Shown here: positions 36,098 to 48,670 of the stretch, piece by piece | How the letters are laid out: the number at the start of each line of letters is the position of its first letter | How positions within the stretch are numbered: position 1 is the first letter of the stretch | Origin: Ridgeia piscesae | Lineage: Eukaryota > Annelida > Polychaeta > Sabellida > Siboglinidae | Direction of reading: 5' to 3' | Assembly: GCA_025642075.2 (NCBI GenBank) | Contig: JAODUO010000884.1 | Coordinates: forward strand, 1 to 64,000 | DNA: 64,000 nt | The notes under the pieces: model-generated | Seen by the model: the letters and a program-made list of their open reading frames with translations, nothing else | The model's database searches: none | Told to the model about the DNA's origin: nothing | Translations under genes and position numbers: made by a program

Positions 36098-36702
36098 TAT
36101 AATAATGGGGCATTCCATGTCAAATCAATAAAGAATTTACATGACCGTCTTCGATTTTGATGAAATTTGGTCTGTTGGTTTATGAACATGAGTATATGCG
36201 TCCAACCAACGTTTAGGTCAATCTGACCTTCAGGTCCAGATATAGATATCATCAATCTTTGACCCGACCTTGATACCTGACGACCTTCCAGGTGTCATAA
36301 CTCCATTTCTAGGTGACCTACATATGTGATGGTGATGTCATTTTAGAGATAATAGGATTGTCTACCTAGCTAAACAAAAATCATATACCAAACATAAAAA
36401 AGGGTTTGACATTTGACCTGACCTAAAAGAAAACATGTAACTTCCAATTTCTCTGATTTTTCTATGTTGAAGCATACTTATAAAACAAGAATCTGAAGAA
36501 GTATTATCGTTCACAATTGAATGCTTCAGGAGTTATGCATTTTTTTACATTTCTTGCACCGCGTTAATGCTGAAATATAGGCCAATAAGTACAGCTCTGT
36601 TAGCATGCAAACGGTTGCTAGTGTTCTAGATTTTGTTGTTGCTGTTATCATCATTACGATCCAGTATCCACACATTGATGTCATCATGTGCTGGTGTACT
36701 TT

Positions 36703-36722
36703 GTGTGTGTGTGTGTGTTGTG

Positions 36723-36782
<60 letters not shown>

Positions 36783-36785
36783 TAC
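36703..36785. repeat. (GT)n(GCGT)n microsatellite
   Basis: About 20 bp TG followed by some 15 GCGT units. It begins exactly where the palindrome arm reads GTACTTTGTGTG and is missing from the other arm, so it expanded after the arms formed. Confidence 0.9.
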
Positions 36786-38777
36786 ATGCATGTGTAACAC
36801 ATCTTGCCAAAAATTGGGTGAAATTGACTTGTCCAGGATAACTTTAAAGTAAAATGTTGTGTATTAGTTTAAAATCATGAATTTATGTGACAAATCAACC
36901 GTATTTTAGACAATAATTTAGGCATGGTCACGTAATTTTGATGACCTCTGTCTCTGATGTTAGAAATGTATAGATAGAAATGATACCTGGTGGCTTTCTA
37001 GATGTCATAATTTGTTTCAAAAGGCCATATATTAAATTGTTTTGTTTTTTTGTCTCTGCTGCATACAGGATGTTGTATTACTTGTACAAATGCCAGCAGA
37101 TACAGGTATTTACTGCATTTGCAGAGAACATGCAAAGGAACAAACAGGACATTCTTTGATGGCTGCACCCATTTGGCTACTGATAGATTAAGTGACAGAT
37201 TGTGTTCTGAATAAAGCAGCATTGAGGTGATCAACATTTAAAATGCCCTTTATGTTATTTAAAGGAGTGTTGTGTGCCTGATAACACTTTCTGCAATTAT
37301 TACCAAGTACATAATATATGATTAAAAATAGAAAGTCAGCAAAATTCGTGATTACTTGATTTTTGCAATGTCAGGTCAAAATCAAGCTAGTTTTGAGAAA
37401 AAAATTCAAAAGTATTACTTAATTTTGTTTGGGTACAAAGAGAGACAACATTTTGTAATAGATTTAAAATGATAACAACATGTAAGCTGCTTACGAGACC
37501 AGAACAAGACCTGGAAAGTTGCTAGGTAGCTGCCTTCATGCCAACCTTTGATGACATGATTTGACCGTGACAAAATGGATGGTCATATTGACATGGTTTG
37601 CAACATGCACTTTGACTTATGAGTATAAGCAAACAATTTTTTCTTCAAAGTCGAGCATGGACAATAAGTTAATAATTTCACCCATTTTTGGCATATTGGT
37701 GAGAACACAGTACTGGTACACAAAAATGGGACATCTCACTAATAAATTCAAATGCATAATTTATAGATAAACTGTGTACATTCTGAGGTAGGAGGTAACG
37801 TGCATAATGGCAATGGAAGCTGGAATAACATGCTACATGGCTAAGAGATGACAACATGATGTTAATATGTAAGACAGTAGGTAACGTGGACACTAATTGG
37901 GGTAAAGATGACCATGACATACTGATTAGACTTAACTTGAGAACCAGTAAGATCTATGTATTTGATATGCAGGAAATGTGTTCTACTCCATAAAAGTGTG
38001 GGATTCTCTTATGTAGCAGTAATCAATTCACCATGCTGGTTGAGAGCAGTTGATAACATTTGTTAAATATATGAGTTTAGAATATATGGTCACAACCAGA
38101 GGTAGATTGGAACCAGCTAGGAATTAACATTACCCAAAAGCTTTATAGCTAAACAATTCTTTCAAGGTAAAATCCAGCAGAGCATGCTGAATGAATGCAG
38201 TGGAGACCAAAGCAGTGTGTTACATGGACAACGTGTACCAGTGCTATGTTCTGGCCAAATACACATTGTATATTAAGTACACCAGCATATGTAGACTAAT
38301 ATATAAATTACTGGATAGTAAAGATGATAACAAAAAGAATTATGACATTCAGAAAGTATCCAGGTAGTCGTGGTTAGATAAAATAGTTATGATTTCTATC
38401 CAGACATTTTTTACATTAGAGATCGAGGTCATCAAAATGACCTGACCGTGACTAAATGATGATCAGATTGGCCTAAAATATGCTTGGTTTGTAACATACA
38501 TTAATGAATATGAACTAATACACAACAAGTTTCTTTAAAACTGATCGTGGTAAATTTCACCAATTTTTTGGGCATGATCTTTTACACGCAAAGTACACCA
38601 GCACATAATGACGTCAATGTGTGGATAGTACTAAATGGTGATAACAGCAACACAATTATGACTTTAGCCAACGTTTGCATGCTAACAGGGCATTGTGACT
38701 ACTTATTGGCATATATATCAGCATTAATGCGGTGCAAGAATTTTTTTTAAATTCATAACTCCTGCAGTATTGAATTG

Positions 38778-39085
38778 TACGGAAGCCCGTTGGTGCCACG
38801 GTGAATATATATTTTCTGACAGCCGCGACTTAATTATCTAGCGGCCGCCACTTAATTATCTGGCGGTCGCCACTTAATTATCTGGCGGCCGCCACTTAAT
38901 TAAATAAGTGGCGACCGCCAGATATTTAAATGGCGGCCGCCAGATAATTAAGTGGCGGATTAAATAAGTGGCGGCCGCCAGATAAATAAGTGGCGGCCGC
39001 CAAATAATTCAGTGGTCGCCGCCAGATAATTAAGTGGCGGCTGTCAGAAAAATATATATTCACCGTGGATCAACGGGCTTCCGTA
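38778..39085. mobile_element. 308-bp MITE with internal palindromic GC-rich units and GAATTG target duplication
   Basis: Inverted ends TACGGAAGCCCGTTG / CAACGGGCTTCCGTA. Inside are about nine units of the type GCGGCCGCCACTTAATTATC, arranged head-on so the whole element can fold on itself. GAATTG at 38772-38777 and 39086-39091 flanks it. The other arm of the outer palindrome (around 36520) lacks the insertion and has a single AATTG, an intact empty site. No coding capacity. Confidence 0.9.
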
Positions 39086-39221
39086 GAATTGCGCACGATA
39101 AAACGACTACATATTCTTGCCATAATGTATGCTTCAACGTCATAAAACAAATCAGCGACATCGGAGGTTACATGTTTTTTGCTAGATCAGGTTAAAGGTC
39201 AAACCATTTGTTTTAAATAAT

Positions 39222-39675
39222 ATATTTAAAAAAATATTGTAGATGAATAAGCCTTGTGCACTATGACGTCAATATCTGGGAAACCCTTCCGCAGCAATGC
39301 ATTGTGCATTGTGTACTTGTGCCGCCATTATCCCATATTAAAATGCCTGAGTTTTCTGGGCGTCTCGTCAGATCTGGGAGTATCACAAACTGGCTATAAT
39401 ATAAAAGACAAGGAAGTGACTAAAACGTCATGGTATATAATCCAAGCTTGTGAATCCGTCATCAAAGAGCGTCGCTGCTTGTACTACTGATAATACCATA
39501 CTATTTGAAGGTCAAAAATCCGTGTCATTTAAATGTTATCGAAGGGTTGTTTACATGTGGCGCATACAAGACGCACGGTTTTTTTGACAGTGGCGTCTAT
39601 TTCACGATTTAAAATTCGTTATTTACATTTTCACGCAAAGCACCTATTGTAACCTTTTGCTATAAGATAATCTAT

Positions 39676-39746
<71 letters not shown>

Positions 39747-41466
39747 GTAGCACACATCAGGATAACATATATTATATCATGTCAAATGTCGGTTCAGTGA
39801 AGGGATTGTGAGTTGAAACGATTGCATGTGTACATTTATTGAATAATCAAAGATATTGAATACTAATCACACAATTGTCCATACTTGGCACATTCAAATC
39901 ACAGTAGCCTGGAGTTGGGTGAATATTTTATTAATGCTCCTTTACAACAGTCAACCACAACCTGCATAGCCCTAGGGCCTAATGAATGAATATTTGTAAA
40001 AGTCTTAGTGTGTGTGTGTGTGTCATTAGAACAATATTGCATGTATTGTAGACTAAAATTGTATAGAAATGTTTCAGTAAACGTTTTACTTTTATTTACG
40101 ACTATCACATCAGCTGTGCTAACACATGGTGATGCTACAATATACATATTTGCATGTGAATGTTGCATTGACTATACCATCAGAATTAAAATCAGAATGT
40201 GATAACCAGAATGTGACATTGGACCACTTGCTGACAATCAGTTCACTTTGAAATTATAATATCTACATATAAAATGATGCAGCCAACTGTAGATTTGTAC
40301 ACACAATTCTCAAAATTAAACAAACAATCTATAAGTGGGGCATATGTCATGTCTTTTCCACATTAACGATATTTTGTCGGAGCTATAATTATTATTCTCT
40401 GTTGAGGCTTGACTTGTGCGTGTGGCTGTCTTTTCTCAATTCAACTGAGCAGGTGTTTCTGTAAAATACGTGTCATAGGCACAGTCGCCTTTCTGGACTC
40501 CACAATTAGACATAACATTGTTTAATTACATCGATATGATTGAAACATAGCCAACAGAATAAAGTGTTATGTGTGTTAGCATAACAGTAACATATCATAC
40601 AAGTCTTAACATGTCTACCATTAGCAACATTCGGCTAAAGGCACTGCTCTGGGATGACAACTACATCAACATATTTTAGTAAATCATCAGCTGCAGTTAA
40701 TAGTTAGGACGCACGGCTTTTGGCCTTACTTAGTTGTAAGTTGAAGTTGAGCGTCGATACGATCATTTCATTCCGCCTGTCTACTTTCCATAATTCTTAA
40801 TGCAGATAGCCATTCTAGCAGTTTGTTTACAAACAAACAACATAATCTGTTTAACAGGAATTAATACATCATACTGAATAATTGTGCCCCAGCTAGTGCA
40901 CAACGAAAACATATTTAATTATTTCGACCTTTGCCTTGACTTGAGCTTGCGGCTTGAGAAAAGGCCTTGACCTGGGTCCTGGGCTCTATCTCTTCGCCTT
41001 CGGGCTTCAATGAGCCTCTTTACCGTGACCCGACATGGCTTATAATTTTATCAGCCAACCTATCACTGCTGTAAATACACATATATCATTATATTTAGGT
41101 GTCAATCATAAACCCACACTTACCCACACTGATATGGATGTTACCATCATTCACTGTCAAACCTGGCGGTAGTCGCGTGACTTCACAATCACAAGTTGAT
41201 TTCAACAATAATGTTGTTGTCAAATAGTATGGCATAACCAGTAAAACAATAAGTTGCGACTATCTTTGATGACGGATTTTGATTATGTGCCGTGAAGTTT
41301 TAATAAATTGTCCTTGTCTAGTTATAATTATAGCCAGTTTGTCATACAGCAAGACCTTACGAGACACCAAAAAAAGCAGGCCTTTTAACATGGGATAATG
41401 GCGGCACAACAAAATGTTGACGAGTATAAACTATACACAAAGCATTGCGGAGTGAATTCCCTCGCA
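39222..41466. mobile_element. 2.2-kb element with about 240-bp inverted termini, nested
   Basis: 39248-39492 and the complement of 41230-41468 share in order AATAA-CCTTG, CGCAATGC-TTGTG, TTGTGCCGCCATTATCCCAT, ACAAACTGGCTATAAT and AATCCGTCATCAAAGA. It interrupts one arm of the outer palindrome. Its interior has no ORF above about 90 codons and includes a (TA)n at 39678-39745. A solo relative of the terminus lies at 20420-20640. Confidence 0.75.
39678..39745. repeat. (TA)n microsatellite
   Basis: About 68 bp of TA inside the nested element. Confidence 0.95.
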
Positions 41467-42064
41467 AGGTTTATTGTTGTCTAACTAAGTACACCATTCT
41501 ATTAGCTTTAAATGACACCAACATCACATATGTAGGTCACCAAGAAGCGGAGTTATGACACCTGGAAGGTCGTCTGGTATCAAGTTCGGGTCAAAGTTTG
41601 ATGACCTCTATCTCATACGTTCGTGATCATAAACCAACACCAAATTTCATCAAAATCGAAGACGGTCATATAAATTTCACCCTGTTTTGGATTGATTTGA
41701 CATGGAATGCCCATATATATATGCTCATAGTACACCACCTCAGCTCCGATTACTCCAGTCACATCCCAAGTCGTCTCTACTCCCACACTTTACCTACGTT
41801 CTGCACTGGACTGTGGGACGCTTCACACACACATCTTGTCATCCTCGTATAAAATCTCCCCGTCATCGTGTCATTGTTGTTCTTCGTTACTCAAGTCTCG
41901 CACCGATACAGCAGACAAGGTTTGTTACATGGATACACGCACTTAGTACACATTCATACGCACTGCTCCACACGTGCACTCACTCGCTCGCATACCCTCA
42001 TGAAAGCTACGTGTATAGTAGCCATACACAAACAAGCAATGCCTGAATATTCTGTTGTTGACAG

Positions 42065-42283
42065 GCAGTCATACAAACATGGCACGTAAAGGTGTTGCTA
42101 CAGGATCATCAGTCATCTCGTTAGGTTACCCTCGAAGAGCCATAGATGGTGATTCACGTGACAGCTTCTGGCACAAAAGCTGTACACATACTAAAAATGA
42201 AGATGATCCGTGGTGGAAAGTCACGTTCGAATTCGACATTCTTTTCAATGAAGTTATCTTAGTAAATCGCGGCGATTGTTGTG
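42065..42283 (+). CDS. F-type lectin domain 1, first half exon
   Basis: Fucose-binding fold of fucolectins. Acceptor TGTTGTTGACAG, donor GTG|GTAAGT; 219 bp, phase 1 at both ends. Encodes NMARKGVATGSSV (family N-x-A-x-x-G-x-A-x-x-S-S), AIDGD, SFWHKSCTHTKNE, DDPWWKVTF and VNRGDCC. The His of CTHT is followed after 26 residues by Arg; with the next exon the sequence becomes R-G-D-C-C-G-H-R, completing the H-x26-R-x-D-x4-R/K fucose signature across the splice junction. The adjacent Cys pair is typical of the family. Confidence 0.93.
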
Positions 42284-42487
42284 GTAAGTTGTCAAGCGGT
42301 TTTTTGTTTCTGAAATGTTACCAACTTACACCAAACACATCTGAAATTAACATGTGAGACCATGTCGCGTGGAATTCTTCAGGGGGGCGGGCGTGTTTAG
42401 GATCACCATCATATTATTCGAGAATTTGTGATAATCTCAAAATGTTATCCAAGCGAGCTCTTCTGGTTTGGTGTGTCGGAAACGTAC

Positions 42488-42539
42488 TATTATTATTATT
42501 ATTAGTAGTAGTAGTAGTAGTAGTAGTAGTTAGTAGTAT

Positions 42540-42581
<42 letters not shown>

Positions 42582-42582
42582 C

Positions 42583-42624
<42 letters not shown>
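42488..42624. repeat. (AGT)n microsatellite, left of LTR
   Basis: TTA then AGT/GTA units with small interruptions; continues on the far side of the solo LTR at 43221-43247. Confidence 0.95.
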
Positions 42625-43220
42625 CGTGAGCAAGTCGAACGACAGGTCTTTGTACATTCAACGCGTTTATTGAGTATGTATACAACTACCAGAGGGCGGC
42701 ACGCCCTGTAATAGATAATTAAATATCGTACAATTCCAAGTACATATATATCAACATATTCAGGCATTTACACTTCATGTGCCCTCTTATACACCGTCTA
42801 TTCATGTGTTGCTCTATATGTTAATATATATTATATCACTAGACATTATTACACATGTGATAACCGTATTAATAATATAGAACAACCTAACTTATATAGG
42901 TTATAAAGCACTGGCTAGAAAGCACTGATAACAATAATGGAATACTTGTTGGTTATAATTAACAAGCCATTAACATATACACACCCTATAATTATTCAAC
43001 CTCGCACTCCTTGGTGGACTCGACGCCAATTGCAGGCAAACCCGTTTCTCAGGCCGCTGGTGATAATGAGTTACAATTACTGGGTCCCGATTCTAGTGTT
43101 GACCGGTCGCAGGGCCAAGGCAAACTACGCCTCACCAGTTGTCCAACTTGACCAGCTGGGCGTGGCATTATACCTCAGTGCCCTCTGGTGACTATAAGTA
43201 TCGTATCCACCAGGGTTACA
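42625..43220 (-). mobile_element. Solo LTR inserted in an AGT microsatellite
   Basis: On the minus strand the segment starts TGTAACCCTGGTGGATACG (43220 down), has a TATA-like CTATATAAGTTAGG (about 42896), an AATAAA signal (about 42672) shortly before the end, and terminates near 42627 with TTGCTCA. Both sides are AGT repeats, as expected if it landed in the array, but this also hides the target duplication. No internal region is present. Confidence 0.6.
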
Positions 43221-43366
43221 GTAGTAGTAGTAGTAGTAGTAGTAGTAAGAGTATGTGATGAGCATTGAGGATAAGTTTAGGTGTAGTAGTGAGTAGTAAG
43301 TAGTGAGTAGTCAGTTAGTAGTTGAGTAGCAGAGCAAGGGAGAGTAGTAGTAGTAGTAGTAGTAGC

Positions 43367-43452
<86 letters not shown>
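43221..43452. repeat. (AGT)n microsatellite, right of LTR
   Basis: AGT runs at 43221-43247 and 43341-43452, separated by about 90 bp of degenerate GAGTAGT. The main run is open as poly-Ser or poly-Tyr in two frames; these ORFs are not genes. Confidence 0.95.
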
Positions 43453-43824
43453 AAATAGTACGAGTGATATTTTATTGATAACACATCACAATATATTGTT
43501 GTTAAACAGGAGCACACGAAAGTAATTGTTCTACCCAACAATCATTTCAATTCAAGGTTAGATGTCCTTTATATTTTCGTTGGACATATTCTACTAACTA
43601 GCAAGGTTTAATTTTAATAATATGCACATAAAAATAGATCATAATTTACGCTTTGAACCTTCTCATTTACGTTTATGATAACAAGCAGAGGATCTAAAAT
43701 GGACTCCCGTGGTACATTTCCACAAGCTCACAAAAACCTACATTTATATAAACTGGTTGTTTTCTCCCTGACTTAATTCGCGACACCGGTTTGTTTTATT
43801 TGATTTTGTTATCTATGACTTCCA

Positions 43825-44330
43825 CATGTGTTAACAAGATGCTTTTTGAAGGTCAAGTAAGACCATTCCTATATAAAGATCATCATCATTGTTGAGTCTG
43901 AGACTGTCACCAATAAACGTCAAAGCAGTGTCGTTGGAATGTATAGACCGGGAAACTGATTGGAACACATAAATAACGCAGTTTAGCTGTAGTATGTATT
44001 CATATACATGATTATGGAAAATTCTTTCAAGAATTGTTGACACAACAGGTAACATTGACACTGGCCGATAGATACTTTCACAGGTTTTGTTTCTCTTTTT
44101 ATATACAGGCAGAACTCTGGCCGTTTCGGCGTTCTTTTGGATAAATTACATAATTGAATTTATTATACATGCAAACGGCAAAAGAATAACATGTGCTATG
44201 TCTCTTACAAACCTAGTCGAAATATTGCCAAGCCAAGCAGCTTTTGAAGTACTAAGTAGTGGAACATATCTGAACGAATTGTTCATTTTGTGGTAAAACA
44301 AAAAACAGTGGTGTATATGAAGTTAACAGT
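43825..44330 (-). pseudogene. LINE reverse transcriptase N-terminal fragment
   Basis: Reading down from about 44300 the minus strand gives STSKAAWLGNISTRFVRDIA (family K-A-x-G-x-D-x-I), then ETARVLPVYKKRNKT, then the ORF 43831-44061 with YRPVSMLPVVSTILERIFHN, SVSRSIHSNDTAL and LYIGMVLLDLQKA (motif A start, D present). It stops there, so motifs B and C are lacking. Confidence 0.83.
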
Positions 44331-44452
44331 GTACTAAATTATTATAGATATAGGTCAAATCTGAATTCCTCTAGTTGTTTTGATATATCGGACAAAACAC
44401 ATTTTTCTTTTACATAATTTATCACGGCAACTATACATGACTGCATGAACTA

Positions 44453-44454
<2 letters not shown>

Positions 44455-44512
<58 letters not shown>
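44455..44512. repeat. (TA)n microsatellite
   Basis: About 55 bp of TA; a second run stands at 44767-44799. Confidence 0.95.
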
Positions 44513-44519
44513 GTATTTA

Positions 44520-44762
44520 TATGAATGTTTAGTACACCGAGGTTATACACAGTGTTTGGTGACTCGCGTTGCACTATTTACCTTGTGTCACTGATATTTG
44601 TTTTGTTTTATATAATATATAGATCACATCAATCTAATTAGAACATTAATACATGTTATGATCAAAGTGCAGTAAGTTGTTTGATAAAAATCATGATTTA
44701 TTCAAAAGATCGCGTGAGAGAGAGTTTTCAGATACTGATTATGAGGAGAATGCATTTAACTA

Positions 44763-44800
<38 letters not shown>

Positions 44801-45658
44801 GATGTGCAAATGTGCAAAACAGAGCAATATGGCAGCTATGGTTGTCTTAATTATGAATATGTACATATGATACAAAAACTAATAATATGGCAAGATAGTG
44901 TGTTATTATATTTCTTTAAAGAAGTAACCAACTTCCGACCAAAAACAATCAATGAGGTGTAGCTTGTATTGCCACAAAGCTTTTTCTATGTTTAAGCTAG
45001 TTCCTTTGAATACTGTAAATTCCAGTAACTGTCAATATCTTTCCATGCATCCTTCATAAGAAAATATTATCCACTGTCAATTGATTGATAACTGACTAAT
45101 GATTCATGGAGGGTTTTGAGAAATTGACTTGTGAGCTACATAAACATGCCTTTGTTTATAGTTGAGAGTATATTTGGTGTTTATGCATACCACTGTGCAT
45201 TATCAGAATAATATGCCGTGTCTGGAAGTTTTAATTATGAATATTTGCGTTTTCAAAGATGTTTTTGTGTGCGAAGAAAGCACGAGAGATATTGAGAGTT
45301 TATACGTACCTGAGTTATATGGACTAGCTGACACATAATGTTTTGCAACAATCAGCTTCATTAACCTTTCGGGTCAGAAGTTTGTCAATATCTAAAAATG
45401 TTATTATTTGTAATCTTTTCATGTGCACATTTTTAATTAAGACAATCAGACCAGTCACACTGCTTTGAATTTACTCGTTTGCATTCCTGTATGCCAAATA
45501 TATGTGCTCACAATAAAGGGAAAAGGAAAACAAGAGAAGTGCCGGTGACATATCATACACGGATATGGAAATATTACATATTGATTATTGTTTCCGTATT
45601 GGGTACAATTGCTTTAAAACATATCTTGTTAATACTTTTAATCAATATTGTACACCAG
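44520..45658. other. Intron sequence, no further gene
   Basis: ORF 44681-44962 spans the TA run and has no domain. Nothing else recognised. Confidence 0.4.
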
Positions 45659-45865
45659 GTCATCGTCTGCGAAAATTTGATATCATCATTGGTCCATACA
45701 ACGGAATGTATAAGAAGTGTGGGTCACTGAATACCAATAGCATGTCAACCGCAGAGACGAAATCATTCTCATGTGAAGCCAACGCCATAGGAAGTTCACT
45801 GAAGATCATAATACCAGGGAAAAAACGCATTCTCACGCTGTGTGAAGTAATCGCTTTTGGAAAAG
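45659..45865 (+). CDS. F-type lectin domain 1, second half exon
   Basis: Acceptor ATTGTACACCAG, donor AAAAG|GTAAGT; 207 bp, phase 1-1. Encodes HRLRKFDIIIGP, KKCGSLN, ETKSFSCEANAIGS, LKIIIPGKKR and ILTLCEVIAFG, the C-terminal half of the fucolectin fold, including the T-L-C-E-V segment that closes the domain. The leading H-R supplies the last Arg of the fucose motif. Expected start of the following domain is EGF exon 48671. Confidence 0.92.
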
Positions 45866-46625
45866 GTAAGTTGAGTTAAATATTTGTATTCAAATTAATA
45901 TTAGGCAAAATTAATCTATTAAACATACGTTCAATGTTTGGCGGGATAAAGAAATACAAGCGTGGCAGAACCATCAAAATAGCATCCCTTTCTAAGAGCA
46001 ATTCTTTAAGCAATTGCTCGACAAGTAAATTACGCATTGTGTTTCGGAGTGAACTCATACCTAGAACCTACTAGCATGTTCACACTTGCACATACATGCC
46101 ATACATACATGAACATAATAATAATAATAACTTTATTTTATACCTCGCCATATTTCGATAAATAAACAAAATCGTTTCAGAGGCCTTTAAAGGACAACGT
46201 TGTTAAACACGTAATGGCTAAACTACAATAATCATTTTCTATAAAATGCATACATTATAACAGCATAAAGTTAATATATATGCCGTAATCATCAAAATGT
46301 ATCGGCTACATATGAGCTACTAACTGAAATAACTGTGTTCTTTCAAATGTATGATGTAGTTAAAATAAAATAAAAACATAAATAAAATAATTGTAGTGAT
46401 GATGTGCTGTTATTTAGATGAAACCAATGTATAAACAATATTGAAATGCAATTCATAATACATGTGTCTTAATTAAATGAATTCATATATTTTATATTTA
46501 TCAAATAATATATTTGTATGCTTTCTTGTTCAATGCGATAGTGCACTCATAAAAACATAACCACCCCACAGTAACATCACGTATATGTTAATTGCCACAT
46601 AAGAATAGACCTACTTCATTGTGAA
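45866..46625. other. Intron, AT-rich
   Basis: Contains ATAATA runs; nothing coding recognised. Confidence 0.4.
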
Positions 46626-48551
46626 AAACGGACTTGATGGCGAATGCGTTTGCATATGATTTCGGAGTCGGCACTGATGCTAGTTGGAAGTCATGCATCA
46701 ATCAAGTCATTGTGTAACTCTTTTTCGAGTCATTTTAAAGACAAAATTAGTGTTATACAATCAACTTTCACAGGTCATACTCCGCACACGGTTCACGCAG
46801 ACTTTCCACAACTAAATTTTCAACTTGCATCGTTTGAACCAGCTACAACTACTGAAGTGAGAAAAATCATCATGTCATCCCCAAGTAAATCGTGTGACCT
46901 TGATCCAATCCCCACCATACTACTGAAAGCATGCCTTGACGTATTAATTAAACCAATAACAGATATCATAAATGCATCTTTATGCTACGGCTTTTTCCCT
47001 GACGATTTTAAATGTGCCCATGTTAATCCAGTTCTTAAGAAATCAACTCTGCCTAAAGAAGAATTAAACAGTTACAGACCTATTTCCAACCTAAGTTTCA
47101 TCTCAAAAATACTTGAAAAGGTTGTAGCTAATCGTCTCAGATCTCACATCTACAAAAATGGTCTATCCAATGTGTCGCAGTCTGCATATAAACAATTTCA
47201 TTCTACAGAAACTGCTCTTTTAAAAGTACACAATGACATTAACCTCAACATCGACAATGGAAAAGTTACCGCCCTGACCCTGCTTGACCTATCCGCCGCT
47301 TTCGACACCATCGACCACAATATTCTCATTACACGTCTATCAACATGGTACGGCATATCTGGCACAGCCCTGAGCTGGTTTACTTCATATCTTACTGACA
47401 GACAGCAAGCCATTAAAATAGGTAACTGCTTTTCAGACATGTTGCCCACGTCATGTGGTGTCCCACAGGGTTCTGTTTTGGGGCCTTTGCTTTTCACTTT
47501 ATACACAACACCTTTAAGCTCTGTTATCCAAGGTCACAACTTATATCATCACCTTTATGCCGATGACACCCAAATCTACATTTCGTTGACTACACCAGAT
47601 GCTTGCCGTTCCTTAAACCAGCTCAGGGATTGTCTCCAAGATGTCTCCCTTTGGATGAAAAATAGTAAACTAAAGTTAAATGCAAACAAGACCGAATTTA
47701 TCATCATTGGTACCGTAACGCAGCGTGCAAAACTCGACGGCTTTTTCCCGACACATATCCTAAATCAGAGTGTAACACCAGCCCCCTCCGTTTCAAATCT
47801 CGGAGTTAACTTTGACGAAAGCTTCAATTTCAAACAGCACATATCAAAACATGCCGTTGCTGTTTCTACCATATCCGTGATCTTCGTCGTATTCGCAGAT
47901 TTTTATCACTTTCTGTTGCTAAAACCATCGCGACAGCTCTAGTAAGCAGCAGACTTGACTACTGCAATTCCTCCTTTACAATACTGCGAACAAGGATATT
48001 GCAAGACTTCAACGTGTCCAGAACTGCTTGGCAAGGGTAGTTACCCGTTCTCCTCGTTTTTCTAGCTCGGTGCCGCTTCTAAAATCATTGCACTGGCTCC
48101 CTGTGCATTATCGCATTATTTTCAAGATTTGCACAATATCCTATCAAGCACTCGCATCTAAACAACCAACATATCTAAACTCAATGCTAACTCCAGCAAG
48201 GAATTCCAGAGAGCTACGCTCAACCAGTAGTAACCCACTTTACATTCCTCGGGTTAAGACGAAAGCTGGGACCCGAGCTTTCTCGGTTGCTGCACCAACT
48301 CTGTGGAATTCGCTTCCTGTCAGTGTCAAGTCGGAAGGTAATATAGTTTCCTTCCGCCGACGTCTAAAAACATATCTCTTTAATGCTGCCTATCCTCCTT
48401 AGCTTCCTAGAACCTTCGTCCATCCATCAACGACTCACGCACTGTTCTACGTTTACGCAATTGCTTAACCCCTTGGTTTTGTCGCGCCACTGAGCTTGAT
48501 TTTCGAGGATATTGGCGCATAAGAAGTTATTATTATTATTATTATTATTAA
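46626..48551 (+). pseudogene. 5'-truncated CR1/L2-like LINE with ATT tail
   Basis: The open stretch 46644-47942 (432 codons) encodes RT: KSCDLDPIPTILLKACLDVL, YRPISNLSFISKILEKVVAN, ALTLLDLSAAFDTIDHNIL (motif A), GVPQGSVLGPLLFTLY (motif B), HLYADDTQIYI (motif C), KLKLNANKTEF. After a frameshift near 47860, VAKTIATALVSSRLDYCNS follows; then 48028-48402 gives the tail with KSLHWLPVHYRI, YLNSMLTP, RAFSVAAPTLWNSLP and RRRLKTYLF. It ends in (ATT)n at 48528-48551. All core motifs survive; two frameshifts. A second 3' copy is at 52.5-52.8 kb. Confidence 0.93.
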
Positions 48552-48670
48552 GTGGGGTTTCGATTATGATTGTATTCGTCAAAACCAACGCTCTCGTTGC
48601 GACTAGATGAATATACATATATTTAGCATTGTAGCAATATAAATAATTGAAAGCCTGTTTACTTGTACAG

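Larger units (their letters stand above)
36106..41717. mobile_element. Large palindromic (foldback) element, outer
   Basis: Inverted arms: 36106-36375 matches 41717-41466 (terminus GGGCATTCCATGTCAAATC / complement); 36395-36530 matches 39215-39088; 36530-36700 matches 38777-38590; 36786-37030 matches 38590-38380. Gaps in the match are explained by later insertions in one arm: a GT/GCGT microsatellite at 36703-36785, a 308-bp MITE at 38778-39085 and a 2.2-kb element at about 39222-41466. A third, direct copy of part of the arm stands at 37540-37720. No transposase is seen. The arms contain no long ORF. Confidence 0.8.

Noticed and set aside
43311..43541. Poly-Ser and poly-Tyr ORFs
   Set aside because: Trinucleotide AGT array.
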